NCBI GenBank assembly: GCA_038503075.1
Contig: JBCAML010000011.1
Coordinates: forward strand, 1,550,001 to 1,614,000
DNA length: 64,000 bases
Direction: 5' to 3'
From: Gyromitra esculenta
Taxonomy: Eukaryota > Ascomycota > Pezizomycetes > Pezizales > Discinaceae
Below the pieces are notes generated by a model. It saw only the letters and a program-made list of their open reading frames with translations. It was not told the origin of the DNA and made no database searches. Of the stretch, positions 44,501 through 57,922 are shown piece after piece (the stretch's first letter is position 1; each line of letters begins with the position of its first letter). Position numbers and translations under genes: made by a program.

Positions 44501-47500
44501 GATGACTGAACATATGATAGTCTAGATACCTCAACTTACGAATTTACTAATCTACATTTAGTGCCCCTAGATAGATATATATCCAAGCGAAAGACACACA
44601 CCCGGGGAATCGCCGGGGATCATTAAGAGTGAAACAAGATGTGGGGACATACAATTACTGATTCTTAGAAAAGCAGCTGAGTTTGAAAGTTCCCCAACTG
44701 GCGGATGATCTCCTTGTATGCACTTCGCTTGTTAATGGCCAAGTCACATTGAAAATATTACCAACATCTAAACCTTACTCGTCTTGCATGTATGGAAACA
44801 GCATTTTACATATTCCTCGCCCGTCTGTCTTTTTATCGAGGGGTTCGTAGCTTGGTTTTGCCCGGGCTTGTGTCACATCTTGTGCACCCGTCAACGCACT
44901 CTCAACCAGATCGCGAAGAGTGATCGATTGAGCCGTAAAATCACACAATATGTAACCACAGGATCGGAAGCACCGATGACAACTCCGAGGTTGGACCGGG
45001 AACCACGCGCATGTGTGAAAAAGTTTAAATAATAGGACAATATAAAAATAAATATATACAAGTTGCCTATTGTGAAGCATAGAGATCTGTTCAAAGAAAC
45101 CGGCAACGGCAGTACGACCTCCTAACTCTCTCACACCAATGGTGAGCACTGAAAGGGGTTGGAAAAAAACACGAGATTAAAACCGGAGAAGCTCAGCATA
45201 CATTACTTGGCAAAATCTGTGTGATCAGCCCGTTTTCGGCAATCTCTGACGACTTCAGCTCGTGTCTCAACCTTGTCTTGACGGTCAGCCAAGAAAAGCG
45301 TATGCGTGTTAGAATGCTCTGGTTTACTGAACACCTGAATCATACATCCTACGAGCTGTGAATCCAACCTTATGTATCCTCTGCAACTTTGCCCCGTTAT
45401 GACGCGGCCAGAGTATCAGGTAAGACAGCGCCTATCCCCCCAAAATGCCTACAGACCGCAAGCGCGCGCATGGAAGGAAGTATCTTCACACTATCTGATC
45501 GGTCTATGCGATCCTTGTTTCTCGGATTGCTCTGCCGTGTGAGATATTTCTAGTCGGTTCTCAATAAAATGCTACAGCGGCATAGTATTTGTTTTTCGGG
45601 AGAGTGATGGGTACATGGACCATACCTGGGAGCTAAATTCAAACCCAACTACTAGATGACTAAGCTAGCTCTGCCCAAGGACCGGCGAAAGGCTCGGGTG
45701 AAAAGGGGAGAAGAAAAAATAAAGATCGATCTGCAGAACCGTCGACATATGTATGTATGAAAACTCTAACCAGCGAATCTTGTAGGTTCCATAGCCGAGC
45801 CAATAGACCCTCATGCATTCGGAAAAACACACACCTTGGCAAACCAAAGCAGCTGAGGATTGCAGAGCGACAAGGTCTGTTGGGCCAATAGTCAATGACA
45901 TAGATGATTCTATAGGTACCAAGTCTTTATTAATCTGTAGTCCTATGCGTGAACCCGCAATACCAGTGGCGTCAAGCTAAATAAAATAGGGGTGATAGAT
46001 TGAATGTCGGTTTCTTTGGCTAATCTTCCAACCTGAGTTTAAGTCGATCGTACATACATGTAATCTTATGGCTGTCTTGGGCGTACGTGCCAAGGTCTAT
46101 CGTAGAATTTAAGGGCCTAATGTCACTGCTACGGATAAAGGGACCGAGTACACAGCACCGTTGCACATAAGTAGTATCGTTTTCCTGCAATTGAAACGGG
46201 TGATCCCAGCAGAGGGTTTTAAATGCCGAGTCGCGCCCGGCCAGGCTGTATTCTGCTACCCTGCAATAATGGGTACTTTTCTCGTTGATCATCAAAGAAA
46301 TCATACGGACATTTGTTAGCCCGACATGGCGACATCTGGGCTTTTTTCTTTCCCCCTTCTATTCACTCCTCTGATTTGTGGGTGATCTTATGATGACATC
46401 TCATGATCCACGCAGTTATCTTTCGGAGTCGTATCCGCATATAAACAATTTATAGCCATAGGCCGTGGCTGACTGCGTTTCATTACTCTACAGTAACGCT
46501 AAGGCAGTGTAGGACGGGAATCCCCGGAGTCCGGATGTGTCAAAGGGAAAAACAATCACTCCCTAGAAAAACCAAGCTTTTCCTTATAGTTCGGCTGGGT
46601 CCATTTATTTAATAATTGTGTCTATCCAGAATTATAAATCACAATAATCAGTGCAGCCTTGTCTGAACTGAAGGAGGGAGGGGTTGGCGAAGCAGCTAGG
46701 ACTAAAAGAAAGAAAAGTGCCGCGGTGTGTGATGTCGTTTGACTTGCTGTCGTTGAATCAGCGCAGCGTGGGAAAGCTTGGCCTGAAGCCTAAATTATGG
46801 TTAAACCTGCCAGCGCACTACCCTGGTGGCCGGAAACGTGGAAGCGGCACACTCTTTCCGTGAGTGGCGTTCTGTTTGTAACTTTAAGTTCACCTCGGCA
46901 CCGCAGATACCGATTGACTTCTCGGGGTTTGAAATCATTTTATTTACCAAGATCGGGCTTGGGATTGGGGCGAGCAAACTTTTCCGAAACCCGCATTAGT
47001 ACGTTAATGGGAAGGATGTTAGAAAAAAAACCTCATATCGTGGTGCTAGTAGAGTAGAGCTTCACGGATATATCTCTACATGTGCATCGTTCTCTGTTCT
47101 CTCGACGCCCATAATCAATCTATCGTGCGCTCAGGATCGGAAAGAACACGCGACTAACCATGAATCGAAAGCAAAAAAACAAAGTGTAACTTAAACAAGA
47201 ATCTCGTGCCACTCAGGACTCAGGACTCAGGACTCGAAGCTTACCCCAGCGCCTGGTGACCATCCCACCCGAGATAATTGGTTTTTGTTGAGCATGGGGT
47301 GACAATTAGGTTCATGTATGTGTAACCTTGAGAAATGCTTGGCCTGTGGTATGAACTCTCGATGCCAAGTCTTGAGTACAACCCAAGTGTTAGCTACGTG
47401 ATGAAGAGGTTTCTCGGAATAAAATGATGTTTGCCGTTAAGATTTATTAAAAGCTATCTCGTATTGATATTATAGTAAACCCGGTCTTGTTTTTCGTTAG

Positions 47501-49520
47501 TTTGTGTATTTGATTCTTATGCGTTAGTTCAGTGGGGCCTTCAGGTGATCCTGGATTGAAAGCTAGCTCTGTGCCAATCCCCAAGGATTATCTTAGTGTT
47601 GGCGGTCATCAAAATGATGCCGACCGCACTTAGTAAAATACATAGGACATGCCAGTCGCTATTTCCGAGCATGGCCCTAAGAAAGCACTTATTGGATGTC
47701 CATGTACCATGTAATGTAATCACGGAATTACTTCGGTCCGAAAAAAAGGAGCTCGTATAGAGGGCATTTTGTCGTGGCTATGATATAGCAATTATAATAT
47801 AGATGGTCCAATAAGCGTAGACTAGATAAAAAGAAATTTTTATTATATGAATTATATGAATCATTTGCATTAGTTTTTTTGTTTTGTTTGTTTGTAGCAA
47901 CATAGAGTCAGGAATTTTCAGCTACATGCAGTTACATCTAATCGAACACCCTCTAATATTACAAAAACACTGATATCACTACATGTATTAACATAGACTC
48001 TAGGTCGTACGGCCGAGAACACGGCTTTGGCATCATTTACATGTACTTCTCAACTGAATAGTACATGTAAGATTTAGCGCCAAGTCTCTTCAGATACATA
48101 TAAACACGGCACGATATATAATATTTCCCGGATCCGTGGGATCCGAGATTCGACCTCGGTCAACCTCACTCCCGGGACCATCTAAGTTATTATAAAGCAG
48201 GTTGTAATAATTACATGTACCTCTCATAGGAGATACCAATATTATAGCTAGGGTATCTTGCTCGGTCAAGCCACTCCGGAGAAAATACTTGGGAATCAGG
48301 AGCTAGCAATAGGAAACAGATCTTTCCATTCAGTGCCTGAGGCAATGATTACGTGTGTTATTGAAACAAGCCTCTTTTTAGTAGCCGACTTTGACAATTT
48401 TGTGAGTGGTGGTACTGGGCACGAAGCCTATAAAACCGAAACGAGCCCTTAGGTTAATCAATGCATGTACCTAGATCAATTGGCTCTGAGCTCTATATTA
48501 GCAATCTGAAGAAATTAATAGATATCTTTCTTACTCGTTTCACAACCCTTTTCGCTTTTTCTAGAAAACCTATTATAAGGCCACGGTTATAACAAACCGG
48601 TTTGAGTTAAACGGCGCAACGTCTTAGAATGATTTCGGGGGGTTTTCGGGGGCAAGTTTTAAGCTATCTAGTATAGGCTAGTTCGTTTTGGTCTTGATTT
48701 TCGGTGCTCAGCTTACGACGCAATAGCGTGTCCCCCCGAAATCCGGCACACTACTTGTGCTCTATCATATAAGTTTGGCCAACCAAAGCGAGAAGCGCTG
48801 TCGCGGGGCGAATGAAAAGACGCTACTACTGGAGGGAATTTTCAGCTATGGTAAGTCACGAGTAGCTTCTAGTAGGGTTAGAGGATCCACATTAAAAACC
48901 ACCTACATATCTTCAATTTTCTAGATTATCCAAGTATATAAAGAGATACTTTCCGAAATTTTTACAAGCTAAGATTGACAGGGTATGGTATAGGAGCCCG
49001 AGTATATATGAGCTGTGTAAGTGCCTGTTGAGGCGTCTAAGCTAGATGTAGATTATGGGTGGTTTAGACGCCGGGAGGTAGGTGGGTTCAAGGCTTAGAC
49101 AAGAACCATAAAATTTCACTCAGTAGGTACGCTAGGCGCTGATCTCGCCATCTTTGCATTGATCGAGAGGTCTATGTAGACCGTTAAAATTGAAAAAGGT
49201 TCACTTATTTTGCTTCATCTACCATATATGCATGCCTTGATCTGCCCTAGGCTAAACCTAATAGCACTTAATATGGCGAAACGGAACCTAGGCCACGGGG
49301 TCCTACTATTTAGAGACCCTCTATGTGAGTCACGAGACACAATAGGGTCCTAATATAAATATTCGGTGCTATAAAATATCAACTGAAATGATGAATTATC
49401 ACCCTTTCTGTAGGGTCTACGTCAGAATCTAGAGTGCTTGGCTCTAATTGACTCTTGGTATATGCACTTTGTTCTGTGGAAGCATCAGCTTACTGGAATG
49501 CACGTGTGCCCACTTGTAGC
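41501..49520. other. Gene-poor region (first part of the 18-kb tract)
   Basis: Frames up to 142 codons occur (for example at 43367-43795 on the minus strand), but none has a recognised motif and several overlap on both strands. A short tandem GGACTCA repeat is at 47214-47235 and GAGCC repeats at about 42670. TACATGTA clusters at 47979-48220. Nothing was supported as a gene. Confidence 0.4.
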
Positions 49521-49650
49521 ACAAACGTATGGGGTGTGAAGCTGGAACGGTTAGGATGTTGAATCATAATGATTAATTAAGCTAGCTACGAAAACCGATT
49601 TTGCAGTATCTGGCCGTTCCAACTTCCAACTTCACTCTTCGTACGCTTGT
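49521..49650. mobile_element. Imperfect inverted-repeat element
   Basis: ACAAACGTATGGGGTGTGAA and following GCTGGAACGG at the left are mirrored, with several mismatches and one small indel, by sequence ending ...CGTACGCTTGT at 49650. Size 130 bp. TA dinucleotides lie near both ends. Probably a decayed MITE. Confidence 0.5.
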
Positions 49651-49902
49651 ATAATCTTGCTGATATGCGATGAAAGAAGGCCCTGGAATGACCGTTAATG
49701 CTAACCTTGCTCAACACGGCAAGGTTGAGTCTCGCTTATATGCTTAGAATTCGGCGATTAGTTTCCAAAGACTCAACACATCGATCATCACGTGATATGT
49801 TAGGCTGTTCGTTATCCGGTTATGTAGGGGCAACCCAACGATGTCGATGAGAAGAGAGACAAGCTTATTGTTTTCCAGGGCTTTACCAAAGGGACGAAAC
49901 TA

Positions 49903-50075
49903 CAGTCGCACCTTGTTATAAGGGACGTGCATAATTCGTAGGAATTTGTTCGTTATAGCAAATTTTTCCTTACAGCAAATTTTGGGTGGTGCTGGGAACT
50001 CAAAGTTGCACCCAACTTCCGTCCGTTACTGCAAATCTCCATTATATTGAGGTTCCTTATATCAAGGTCCGACTG
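49903..50075. mobile_element. Pogo/Fot1-like MITE, copy 2 (173 bp), TA-flanked
   Basis: CAGTCGCACCTTGTTATAAG at the left end and the reverse complement of CAGTCGGACCTTGATATAAG at the right, directly flanked by TA on each side. Same 173-bp length as the copy at 24678-24850, which lies in the opposite orientation. The two arms of this copy are better matched than those of the other, so it may be the younger insertion. Confidence 0.85.
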
Positions 50076-50077
50076 TA

Positions 50078-53000
50078 CTTGCCCTCCAGGTGTAACTCCT
50101 TAAGTCAGATAAGCCCGGCTCTAAGGTCAGATCGCCGGGTATTCAGGGGAAACGTTATTTCTCTTCAAGCTTCTATTGTGCGCCCAGACCATAGAACGGG
50201 ATGATCATCCGATGCATCTAGTTACCATGAACTGACCTCGGGAAATAAACTCTTGGAGCAAAAGAAAGAGTCGATCAATGACATGTAACTCATGTCGAAC
50301 ATATTACTGCCACTACTATTTCAGCGTACATTTCAAGGACATTAACCTTCCAAGCGCGAACCATTAGCCCCATAAATAATTACACTTTGAAAACATAAAA
50401 CATAAAAGACAACTAAGCAGAAATGTATAATTAAATTTTGCTCGTCTCCCACAAGACCTCTTATTTCCGTATCGACGGCGTTAATGTTACTCAGAGCTAG
50501 AACCTACTTTGTTGCGAGAAGATTGACGGGCTATTGGTTCTTTAAGCATACATGTAACCAGCATCCTAGGGAAACTGATAAGAACCCATATCAATACGTT
50601 CGCATCGCTATTTCCCATTAGTGACAATATTCTGCCAATCTAATGTAATGATTTTCCTCAAAAGGGTTTTGTAATTAACGGCAGGGATGGTTGTAGTTCC
50701 CAATCGGCTTCCCCGGATCCTAAAAATTGGATCTCTAATTGCTTCTCCCAAATGTGCGCAGGTGATCGCTAGGGAACGATCGCATTCCATTTTACTAAGA
50801 TAGAAGCTGAACCTTACTTGATTCTAGACCGCACGTGACTGGCCAATATCCGTAGAAACTCTTGCTCGGCTTGTATTTCCTGTTATGGAAGATACAACCT
50901 TATCTGCGACTCATATGCACATGTGTACATGTAGTTATCATGTAGGTAGGCAATTGCTTCATAATCCTGACCTTAGCTTCAAACCTTTTTTAAAACGTAT
51001 ACTAAAGCTATGATTACAGTATTTCGACTGATTGTCTTAAACCCTTGTATTTCCGGCGGACAAAATATATATGCGTATTACGATACATTCCGCCAACCGC
51101 ATCGCAGAGCTACTTCTAGGATGATTGTTAATTTATTATCTTAATATAATGATTGGACTGAATTAGGGTTTGAATGGAGGCTTTTCGACAATACCTAAAT
51201 CTGACTCCTGGCTAACATTTTCTTATATTTTATACATTTGAAAACCTGGCCAATCTTCTGTATTAGTTAGCGGATGGCCGGGGTCGGGTCTGATTGATCC
51301 TGAATAAATACGAAAGCATTTTGTGGTGTCTACCTTCAGAGCTCTAGCTGTAGAAAACAGCAATAACGGAGAGAACGTAACAGTACACCGAGTAATTAAC
51401 CTTGAAGTAGCTTTCTAAATTTCGTTGGACCTCCTTACGAATACTAAGTGGTTTAGCTATTTCCATATGAATATGAATATCAATGTGTCTTGGCGAGATA
51501 TTGGTTTTATTTTGCTGGTGGTAAGCGAATATATGTGCAAAAATTTATCCACAAACTAAATACTAGTACTATTAAACTTTGGTAACTTTACCACCACCAA
51601 GAGTTCTAAGCACGTATAATGCTGGATTCAGTGTAAGTATTGTGTACTGGGGCTAGGATTCGGTGCATTGTACTAGCTATAGTGTTTGATGCATGTCGGT
51701 CGTGAGTTAGGGAGGCGTTTGCATATCTAATTGTTCTCTACTATAAGTACCTGAAAACAAGGGTATAAGTGGCCAACTAAATTGTGAGGCACCGCTGCGG
51801 AACGAATTAAAAGATGTTGCCACCAAAGGTCATTTTCAGGTACTTATATTCGTAGGGCACGAGTAGTCAGTTAACACTCCAATATACAATGCGTACTGGA
51901 TCAACTACGTATACTGGTGCGCTCTCCGGGTCCATCTTTGATCCATAGGTTTATATTAAGCTCCTCGTATCTTTCCAGGAGCAAATAAAGTTCCCGGAAT
52001 GTTGTTGGAATTACTCATATAGCGCGTGACATGATTGGTTAATTAGACTCAAATATTTCAAGCTTCTTAGAGGCATAACTAGAGACTAAATACGAGGTGA
52101 TCTGTTGGGAAAAGGAGAAAAGGATTATGTGCTGCTAAAGATCTAGCCAAGGAAGAACTACGAATATGCAAATATACCTACTACGCATGGTTTATATTAT
52201 TTTAAATGGCCATGGGCTTATTAGGATTTGGATTGAGCTGCGCCAAAGACCTCGCAACGTCATGGTTATATATGAGTACTCTGGAAAAAACACGGAAATT
52301 CTAAGTCAACCTAAAACCTAGCTAATTCGCTAACACATCGTAATGCGATTCTTTGTATGGGTGGGTACGTTGCTTCTATTACTGGGACAAACGATATGAT
52401 CGTGAGATCTCACTTGGAATTCTATCTGTCTAATGGTTTTGTTATTTATTCATCTATTATTTTACTGGGAGGGTCATGTGTTTATTTATCCATTCGTTCT
52501 TCTGGTTGAACTACTATATATTCTGCAATGGGGCTCTTGATTGTTATACATTGTATTGGAGAATGCTCAACTAGATCTTCAGTTACTACTCGTATAGCCA
52601 CTAAGTTCACGAGGCGGGAATATCTAGGGAACAGGGGTTTTCTTGAGTATCTAACTCTAGTAGCACAAGGCTCTCTTTCAGTGTGCGCGGGCAATAGAGT
52701 ATCTGATGCTCAACGAGAGTTTGGTTGCAGTTCTGATTCTTTACAGCCAGTAAGTTGAGATGTTGCAACATGAGCCCGAGATCGATTCGTTGACATACAG
52801 CGAACATAAATCGAATCATTCTTCAGCTAGCCTCTGGGTCAATTCTTGGTCCTTTGGTGGATTTCTCATTCTTTTGCGTGGACTACACAAAACAGTGTCA
52901 TTTCGAATTTCTTTCTCTTAGCAATATACCTGTTATCTTATAATTATATAAACTTTTGGTGATAACATCAGAATCGCGGCCGCGGCATCCTCGACCCAAG

Positions 53001-56000
53001 TAGTGTTATGGATCTAGCTAGGCTCTCCGAACCGCCACCTAGAGTATACTTGTATGCAAGATTATAGGTTATACGAGACTGGAGACAGATGAGAGAGAAT
53101 AGCGGACAAGGTGATAACGTTACTGATGCGAGAATTTGAGGAAAAGTGGATTAATTTTTTCGGTGGTCGTTTTTACCTTGCGTTTTCTTCGAGTTATGAC
53201 GCAATTGGGGAACTTGCAATTGACTATGAGAGTATATGCTAGTGTTCTAAATTTTAAAGTGGGATATAGTTTAATGGATGTAGTAATCTTCAAGTCATTT
53301 GAAGCAAAATCATCCTAATAGTAGATGGTACGTATATGTATGTGTATTAAGGGACAATAAAAGACGCTAATTACAAAGGGGCTATGCTGCTTGGACATTT
53401 ACGAAAGTTGGACCTAGGGAGTAAGAAGGTTTTGGGCGTGTGCAGTGTTAGCTATAGCTTATATATGTATTACTTAATGTGATTGGGATCGAGTGATAAG
53501 TAATGATAGTAGCGTGTTTGAACCCTTAAGCTTGATCAAGGGGCTCGAGGCTCGCAACCTAGTTTATGGTTGTGCAATATATAGCACAACTTAACTATGC
53601 CTTGGATGACTTAAGAACGCTGATCAAGGTGGGTTTATGAAATTATCGGGGCCTAAAGTTAGCCTTATCATATTTTATCCATGAGACCTTTGATTGAATC
53701 TCATTTCGGGAAGCTTTGCTGATCCGGGCTAAATGTTAAGCCCAGGTTTCACCTTAGAGCTGAGCCGGAAAGATAAGCAGCCTCGACGCCAAAAAAAAAG
53801 GAAAAAAGAAAATCTCTATTTAGTAAGCTCAATGAAATCCTAAGTTCAAGATGAATACTAAACCACCGTATAAGCTACTGAGGCTAGTCTTGAAACTAGT
53901 ATAATGGGAGTAACTACCAGCACTGGGGCGTTTTATTATGGACTAACCACCTTTTCCTGCCCTTTACCTATGTTAATCCCTGCTAGCTCAAAACCAAATT
54001 TCAGGAGATTGTGTGGTGTAGTCACTGAGCGTGGTATGCGTGAATTAGTGATATGGAATAAACCGATTCATACCACGAGCGCTTCTGAGCTGCATGAAGC
54101 GAACATCCTCAACGAGTCTTAAGAATTCGTTTAGCTGGCTAGAATAGTCCCGTGACCGAGGACCAACGTTATCAATATCTAAGGTGACAAATTAACAACT
54201 TGAGAACTAAGACCAAAAAAATTTAGTCAAGATTTAGAGAGACCTACCAGAAAAACAAAAACAAAAACAAAAAAACAAATTTTGTTGAGATTACCTGTCG
54301 TGTTAAATTAGGGTCAATAGAAATTATCGCTAGCTTAAACCACCCCATCAAGCTAGATGAGTGATGAAAAGTGGTGAGGGGTTTCTTGACTGAGCTACTG
54401 TCATGAGGGATTCAATATCCAGAGCTAGTTTTTTTTTTTGCTGGAGATAGTAAAATGCGTTGGCTTCTAACACTGCAGACCTACCCGTGATCAATAGACA
54501 CATTTGTGCAGCCCTCTGGCATTTCAGCCATTCAGAATGATATGTCTTACACAGCCATCAGGGAAAACTAAACATCTCATTCTTTCTAGCAAGAAGACTA
54601 GGGTGTAGTCTGAACGTGACCTTACTATAGCCAATAGTGCCATCCCATTGACCAGTGCGACGTTGGATGATAGCTCATAAAGGAATTACATGGAACTTCC
54701 CATCACAAATTCAATATGCCATGATGTTTTTCTGAATCCACATGAGATATCATTCTTGGCTAAGGCATAGAAACTGGGGGCATCCAGTCTCAGAACCCAG
54801 GAAAATCTTCAGTGTTGCATCCACTAGACATCAGATAAAAAGCGCTACATTATAATTATGAGGGTAAGGTAAAATCCGAGTCCAGTGAGTGACTTAGGAA
54901 GTACATCTCCTGGGCTGGTGATTGGTTATCTATCGTGTCATACCATAAAACAAGATTGAAGTTCAGATTGGTGAAGTCGTTTGGAAATGATTGTCCCATA
55001 CACTTGCCGATCGATATCAATGGTGACGTACTTAATTATAAGTTGACTAGAGAGGATGGTTTAATATTTTCTAGTAAGTACTGGTTTTGCATAAATGATG
55101 GTGATCTTTTCGGCAAGTACTAGCTGCATGAAGGGGTTGTCAAATTGTGATTTCGTCTGCAGATCCTCTATTTTTATTCAGGTAAATCCGGATCTTGGTT
55201 GTGGAGGCGCCCATTATTCAGAATATCGGCTAGAAATAGCTTACTAGGCCAATGCATATCTCGCACACTCTTGCTCCTCCTACTTCCTCATAGGTTAAGA
55301 CCCATAGATGTCCAGCTGAATTATCTGACACAGAGAGCGGGGTTTAACTGGTATCTTTATTGACTCTGAGATCCGAGTAAGAAAGTTGTCTAACGCAGCA
55401 GCTATGAGATAACTTTGACATTGATGGTACTGTACTATAGCTACGGGTGTCGGGGAAAGTCTGATGACAGGTGGCAGTGCAGCTTTTTTCTTGGGGACTC
55501 AAACTCACTTAAATTACTAACTGACTTTATTCAATGTTTAATACATAGCATTCACCACCTCTTACAGTACCACTATTATCAGGTCTCTCGAAGAGTTGCG
55601 GAGTGGGAAGAAAGGCTAACAGCTCTTACTCGCACCGCCACTTGTCATCAGACCCACCCCCACACCCGTAGTGCGTACATATGTTTACTAGAGCCAGCAT
55701 TGAACCTAACTTTTCATGCTACCTGCCTCTTAGCTAAGTGAAGTATTCGCCCGCATCATATCTAAGGATACTGACCGCTAGCATACCGCCTGGCATAGCA
55801 GGCTCCAAAGAGAGGATGCGGTAATGGTGGGGTCCGAGAAGTGAAGTTCACGAGTTATCTCAATTGAAAAAAAAATCTCAGACCCAAAACTGCTGGTCCG
55901 AAGGGAATAACTGATGACCATTCGATTCTTTCAGCCTTTTAGCAGGTACCCGAATTTCCCGCGATCGAGTGTAACAGCAACTGATCGGGTTCTTGAGGGA

Positions 56001-56800
56001 GGTGGGGAAGGTATAATTTGACAGGTATCGAAAAATATCGTGCGTATCGATAAAACGCGTACGTAAAGCTGAAAGTTAACATCTGTTCCACTAATATTCA
56101 GGGTTCTTCAATATTCGGAAAGGCGGCTCGTATTTAGACCAACGTGTGACTTTTGTTGACGGGACATGCCGCATACATAGATTTACCGATTAGGAGACTG
56201 AGGTGGCAAAATTATTGGTGCTACGCCTTCAGTTACGGAATCGATGTAAGACCTTTGGTTTCAACATAAATACTAGTATAATGCAATAATTTCTGGAAAG
56301 TGAGGCAATAGAAACAGCATAGCCCTGAGCATTTATCTACAAAAACTAGAAGGTTTCCGGGGTAACAAAGTTGGAAGATATCGATTTCCTGTTGTCATGT
56401 CTTGGCTTAAAAAAATGCAGGACGCAAATCGAGTGATACTGTATGATGTTTATGATTCTGTATATATGCAGGGAATGTTGATACACGTCACAATGAGGGC
56501 ACATCATCCTCCCACATCTCCCCCGCTCATAGCTTGTATCAAGTATTCTACATCATACTTAAACTTGAAATGTGGTATAATGGATAGGAAGGAAAGTGAC
56601 CTGGTATATGACATAAAACAGGGTTAGATCAAGCCTATCTGGAAGCTGAAGATTTCAAGAGCTAAACAGTACTTAGAATATTTTAGCACGGACATTCAGT
56701 GCTAAACTATAGTGCCCATCTCAGTACGTACTGGGGTCATGTATGTCTCAAGCGGGTGACAATTGCAAGCCACGTATCCGGGTATTAGCCTAGAAGACTA
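50078..56800. other. Gene-poor region (second part)
   Basis: No supportable gene. Contains a 107-bp TA-flanked inverted-repeat element at 51742, A-rich runs near 53790 and 54245, and a tract on the minus strand at about 54430-54860 that reads semi-open with scattered stops and may be an old coding relic (see findings). Confidence 0.4.
51744..51846. mobile_element. Small TA-flanked inverted-repeat element
   Basis: The left end TAAGTACCTGAAAA is repeated inverted at the right end (TTTTCAGGTACTTA), and TA dinucleotides flank both ends. About 103 bp, no coding capacity. Fits a short Tc1/mariner-type MITE. Confidence 0.6.
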
Positions 56801-56954
56801 CCCGTTTCCAGGCATATGAACAAGAAAACAGGGGAGTAAGCTTTATATGCCACGGGAGTGGCTTTGTATAACACATAGCCTAAGAATAATATCGTAGCAT
56901 ACAAAGCCCACACGCCCCTGTTTTCTACAGCTGGTTCATATGCCTGGGAAAGAG
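56801..56954. mobile_element. Palindromic MITE, family A copy 2, TA-flanked
   Basis: 154 bp with arms CCCGTTTCCAGGCATATGAA at the left and, at the right, the reverse complement reading CTCTTTCCCAGGCATATGAA. Inner arms carry GAAAACAGGGG and, on the right, GTGTGGGCTTTGTATGC inverted. TA lies on both sides. A 6-base ACAGCT insertion breaks the pairing of the right arm. Confidence 0.8.
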
Positions 56955-57279
56955 TACATGAAGCTAGAACCTACCTAAATCGGAAGTTCTGTAACATCGA
57001 AATAGGTTTATTCTTCCTGCCAAAATACTAACTAATCGATTTTAGTTAGGTTACAAAGTCGCCAGAATCTTGGTATCAACATACTATGGGCCTGGAACGA
57101 GTGTACGATAGATCTGCGCCAATCCAAGAGTTCACCCGGAGTCTAGACTTTTAAGCAACTAGTCCTAGTTTACGATTACTAATAATAATATGGTGATCAG
57201 GAAGTCGAAAGGTCATTTTTGTAATTCGGGATTCAGATTGGGGATCCTCTGACTGGTCGCATGCTCACTTTCCGTTCCT

Positions 57280-57378
57280 TCACCGGTCTATGAATCAGAA
57301 AACGGGGGGCTATTTACGCCATTTACTTAGGTAAATTGCCATACAAACCGGGAGTGTTTCCGTTAAGCCCTGCGACGC
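57280..57378. mobile_element. Degraded palindromic MITE, family A (possible)
   Basis: ATGAATCAGAAAACGGGG resembles the left arm of family A, and ATACAAACCGGGAGTGTTTCCG resembles its right arm, but the ends are not mirrored and about 95 bp in all. Boundaries are uncertain. Confidence 0.35.
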
Positions 57379-57454
57379 GCTAATGCTGTTATACTAGATC
57401 TGGCTTATTTTAATAGCTAGTAAAATCGGCTTGATTGGCCCTGTTTGCTTTATA

Positions 57455-57583
57455 CTTATCTTCTGGGACAAGAATCCGGAAACAGGGGTGTGTGTGGCTT
57501 TAACGCCAATGGCATCGGGCATGGTTGCTTAGAATACAAAGCCACACGCTCCATGTTTCCGGGGTCTTTTCCTGGAAGACAAG
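57455..57583. mobile_element. Palindromic MITE, family A copy 3, TA-flanked
   Basis: 129 bp. Outer arms CTTATCTTCTGGGACAAGAA and the mirrored CTTGTCTTCCAGGAAAAGAC, then GGAAACAGGGGTGTGTGTGG and inverted CCACACGCTCCATGTTTCCG. TA on both sides. The inner arms match the other copies; the outer arms differ from them but still pair with each other. Confidence 0.85.
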
Positions 57584-57922
57584 TAAATACAGATACGCCA
57601 TGAAATTACCCGTAGAATCTCTCTCAGCGGTAGAGTATTGTGTCCTGGTAGTTCACCCCTGCTCGACCCCTGCTATGCTCGAGAAAAGTAGTCGTCTAGT
57701 TAAATTCCTAGTATGATATCTGGCCTTTTTAAAAATAAATCTAAAAATAAACGAAGATACCAGAAGCTAGCGATTTTGGTGTGATTCGGGTTATGATAGG
57801 AATAGAGCTGATTAGCTGTTTGACATTGTTAACACCCGAGTACGTCATGAAATTCATGAATATATACCAAAAGATAGCCAATTTAATGACTCTAGATATC
57901 AATGATATTCATTTGCTTTAGT

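Noticed and set aside
48118..48190. tRNA-like stem and T-loop-like segment
   Set aside because: The arms are self-complementary but no cloverleaf with the invariant bases could be built.
49986..50204. 72-codon frame
   Set aside because: Overlaps the pogo-like MITE and does not continue into any coding context.
55415..55741. 108-codon plus-strand frame
   Set aside because: No motif; composition like random AT-rich sequence.
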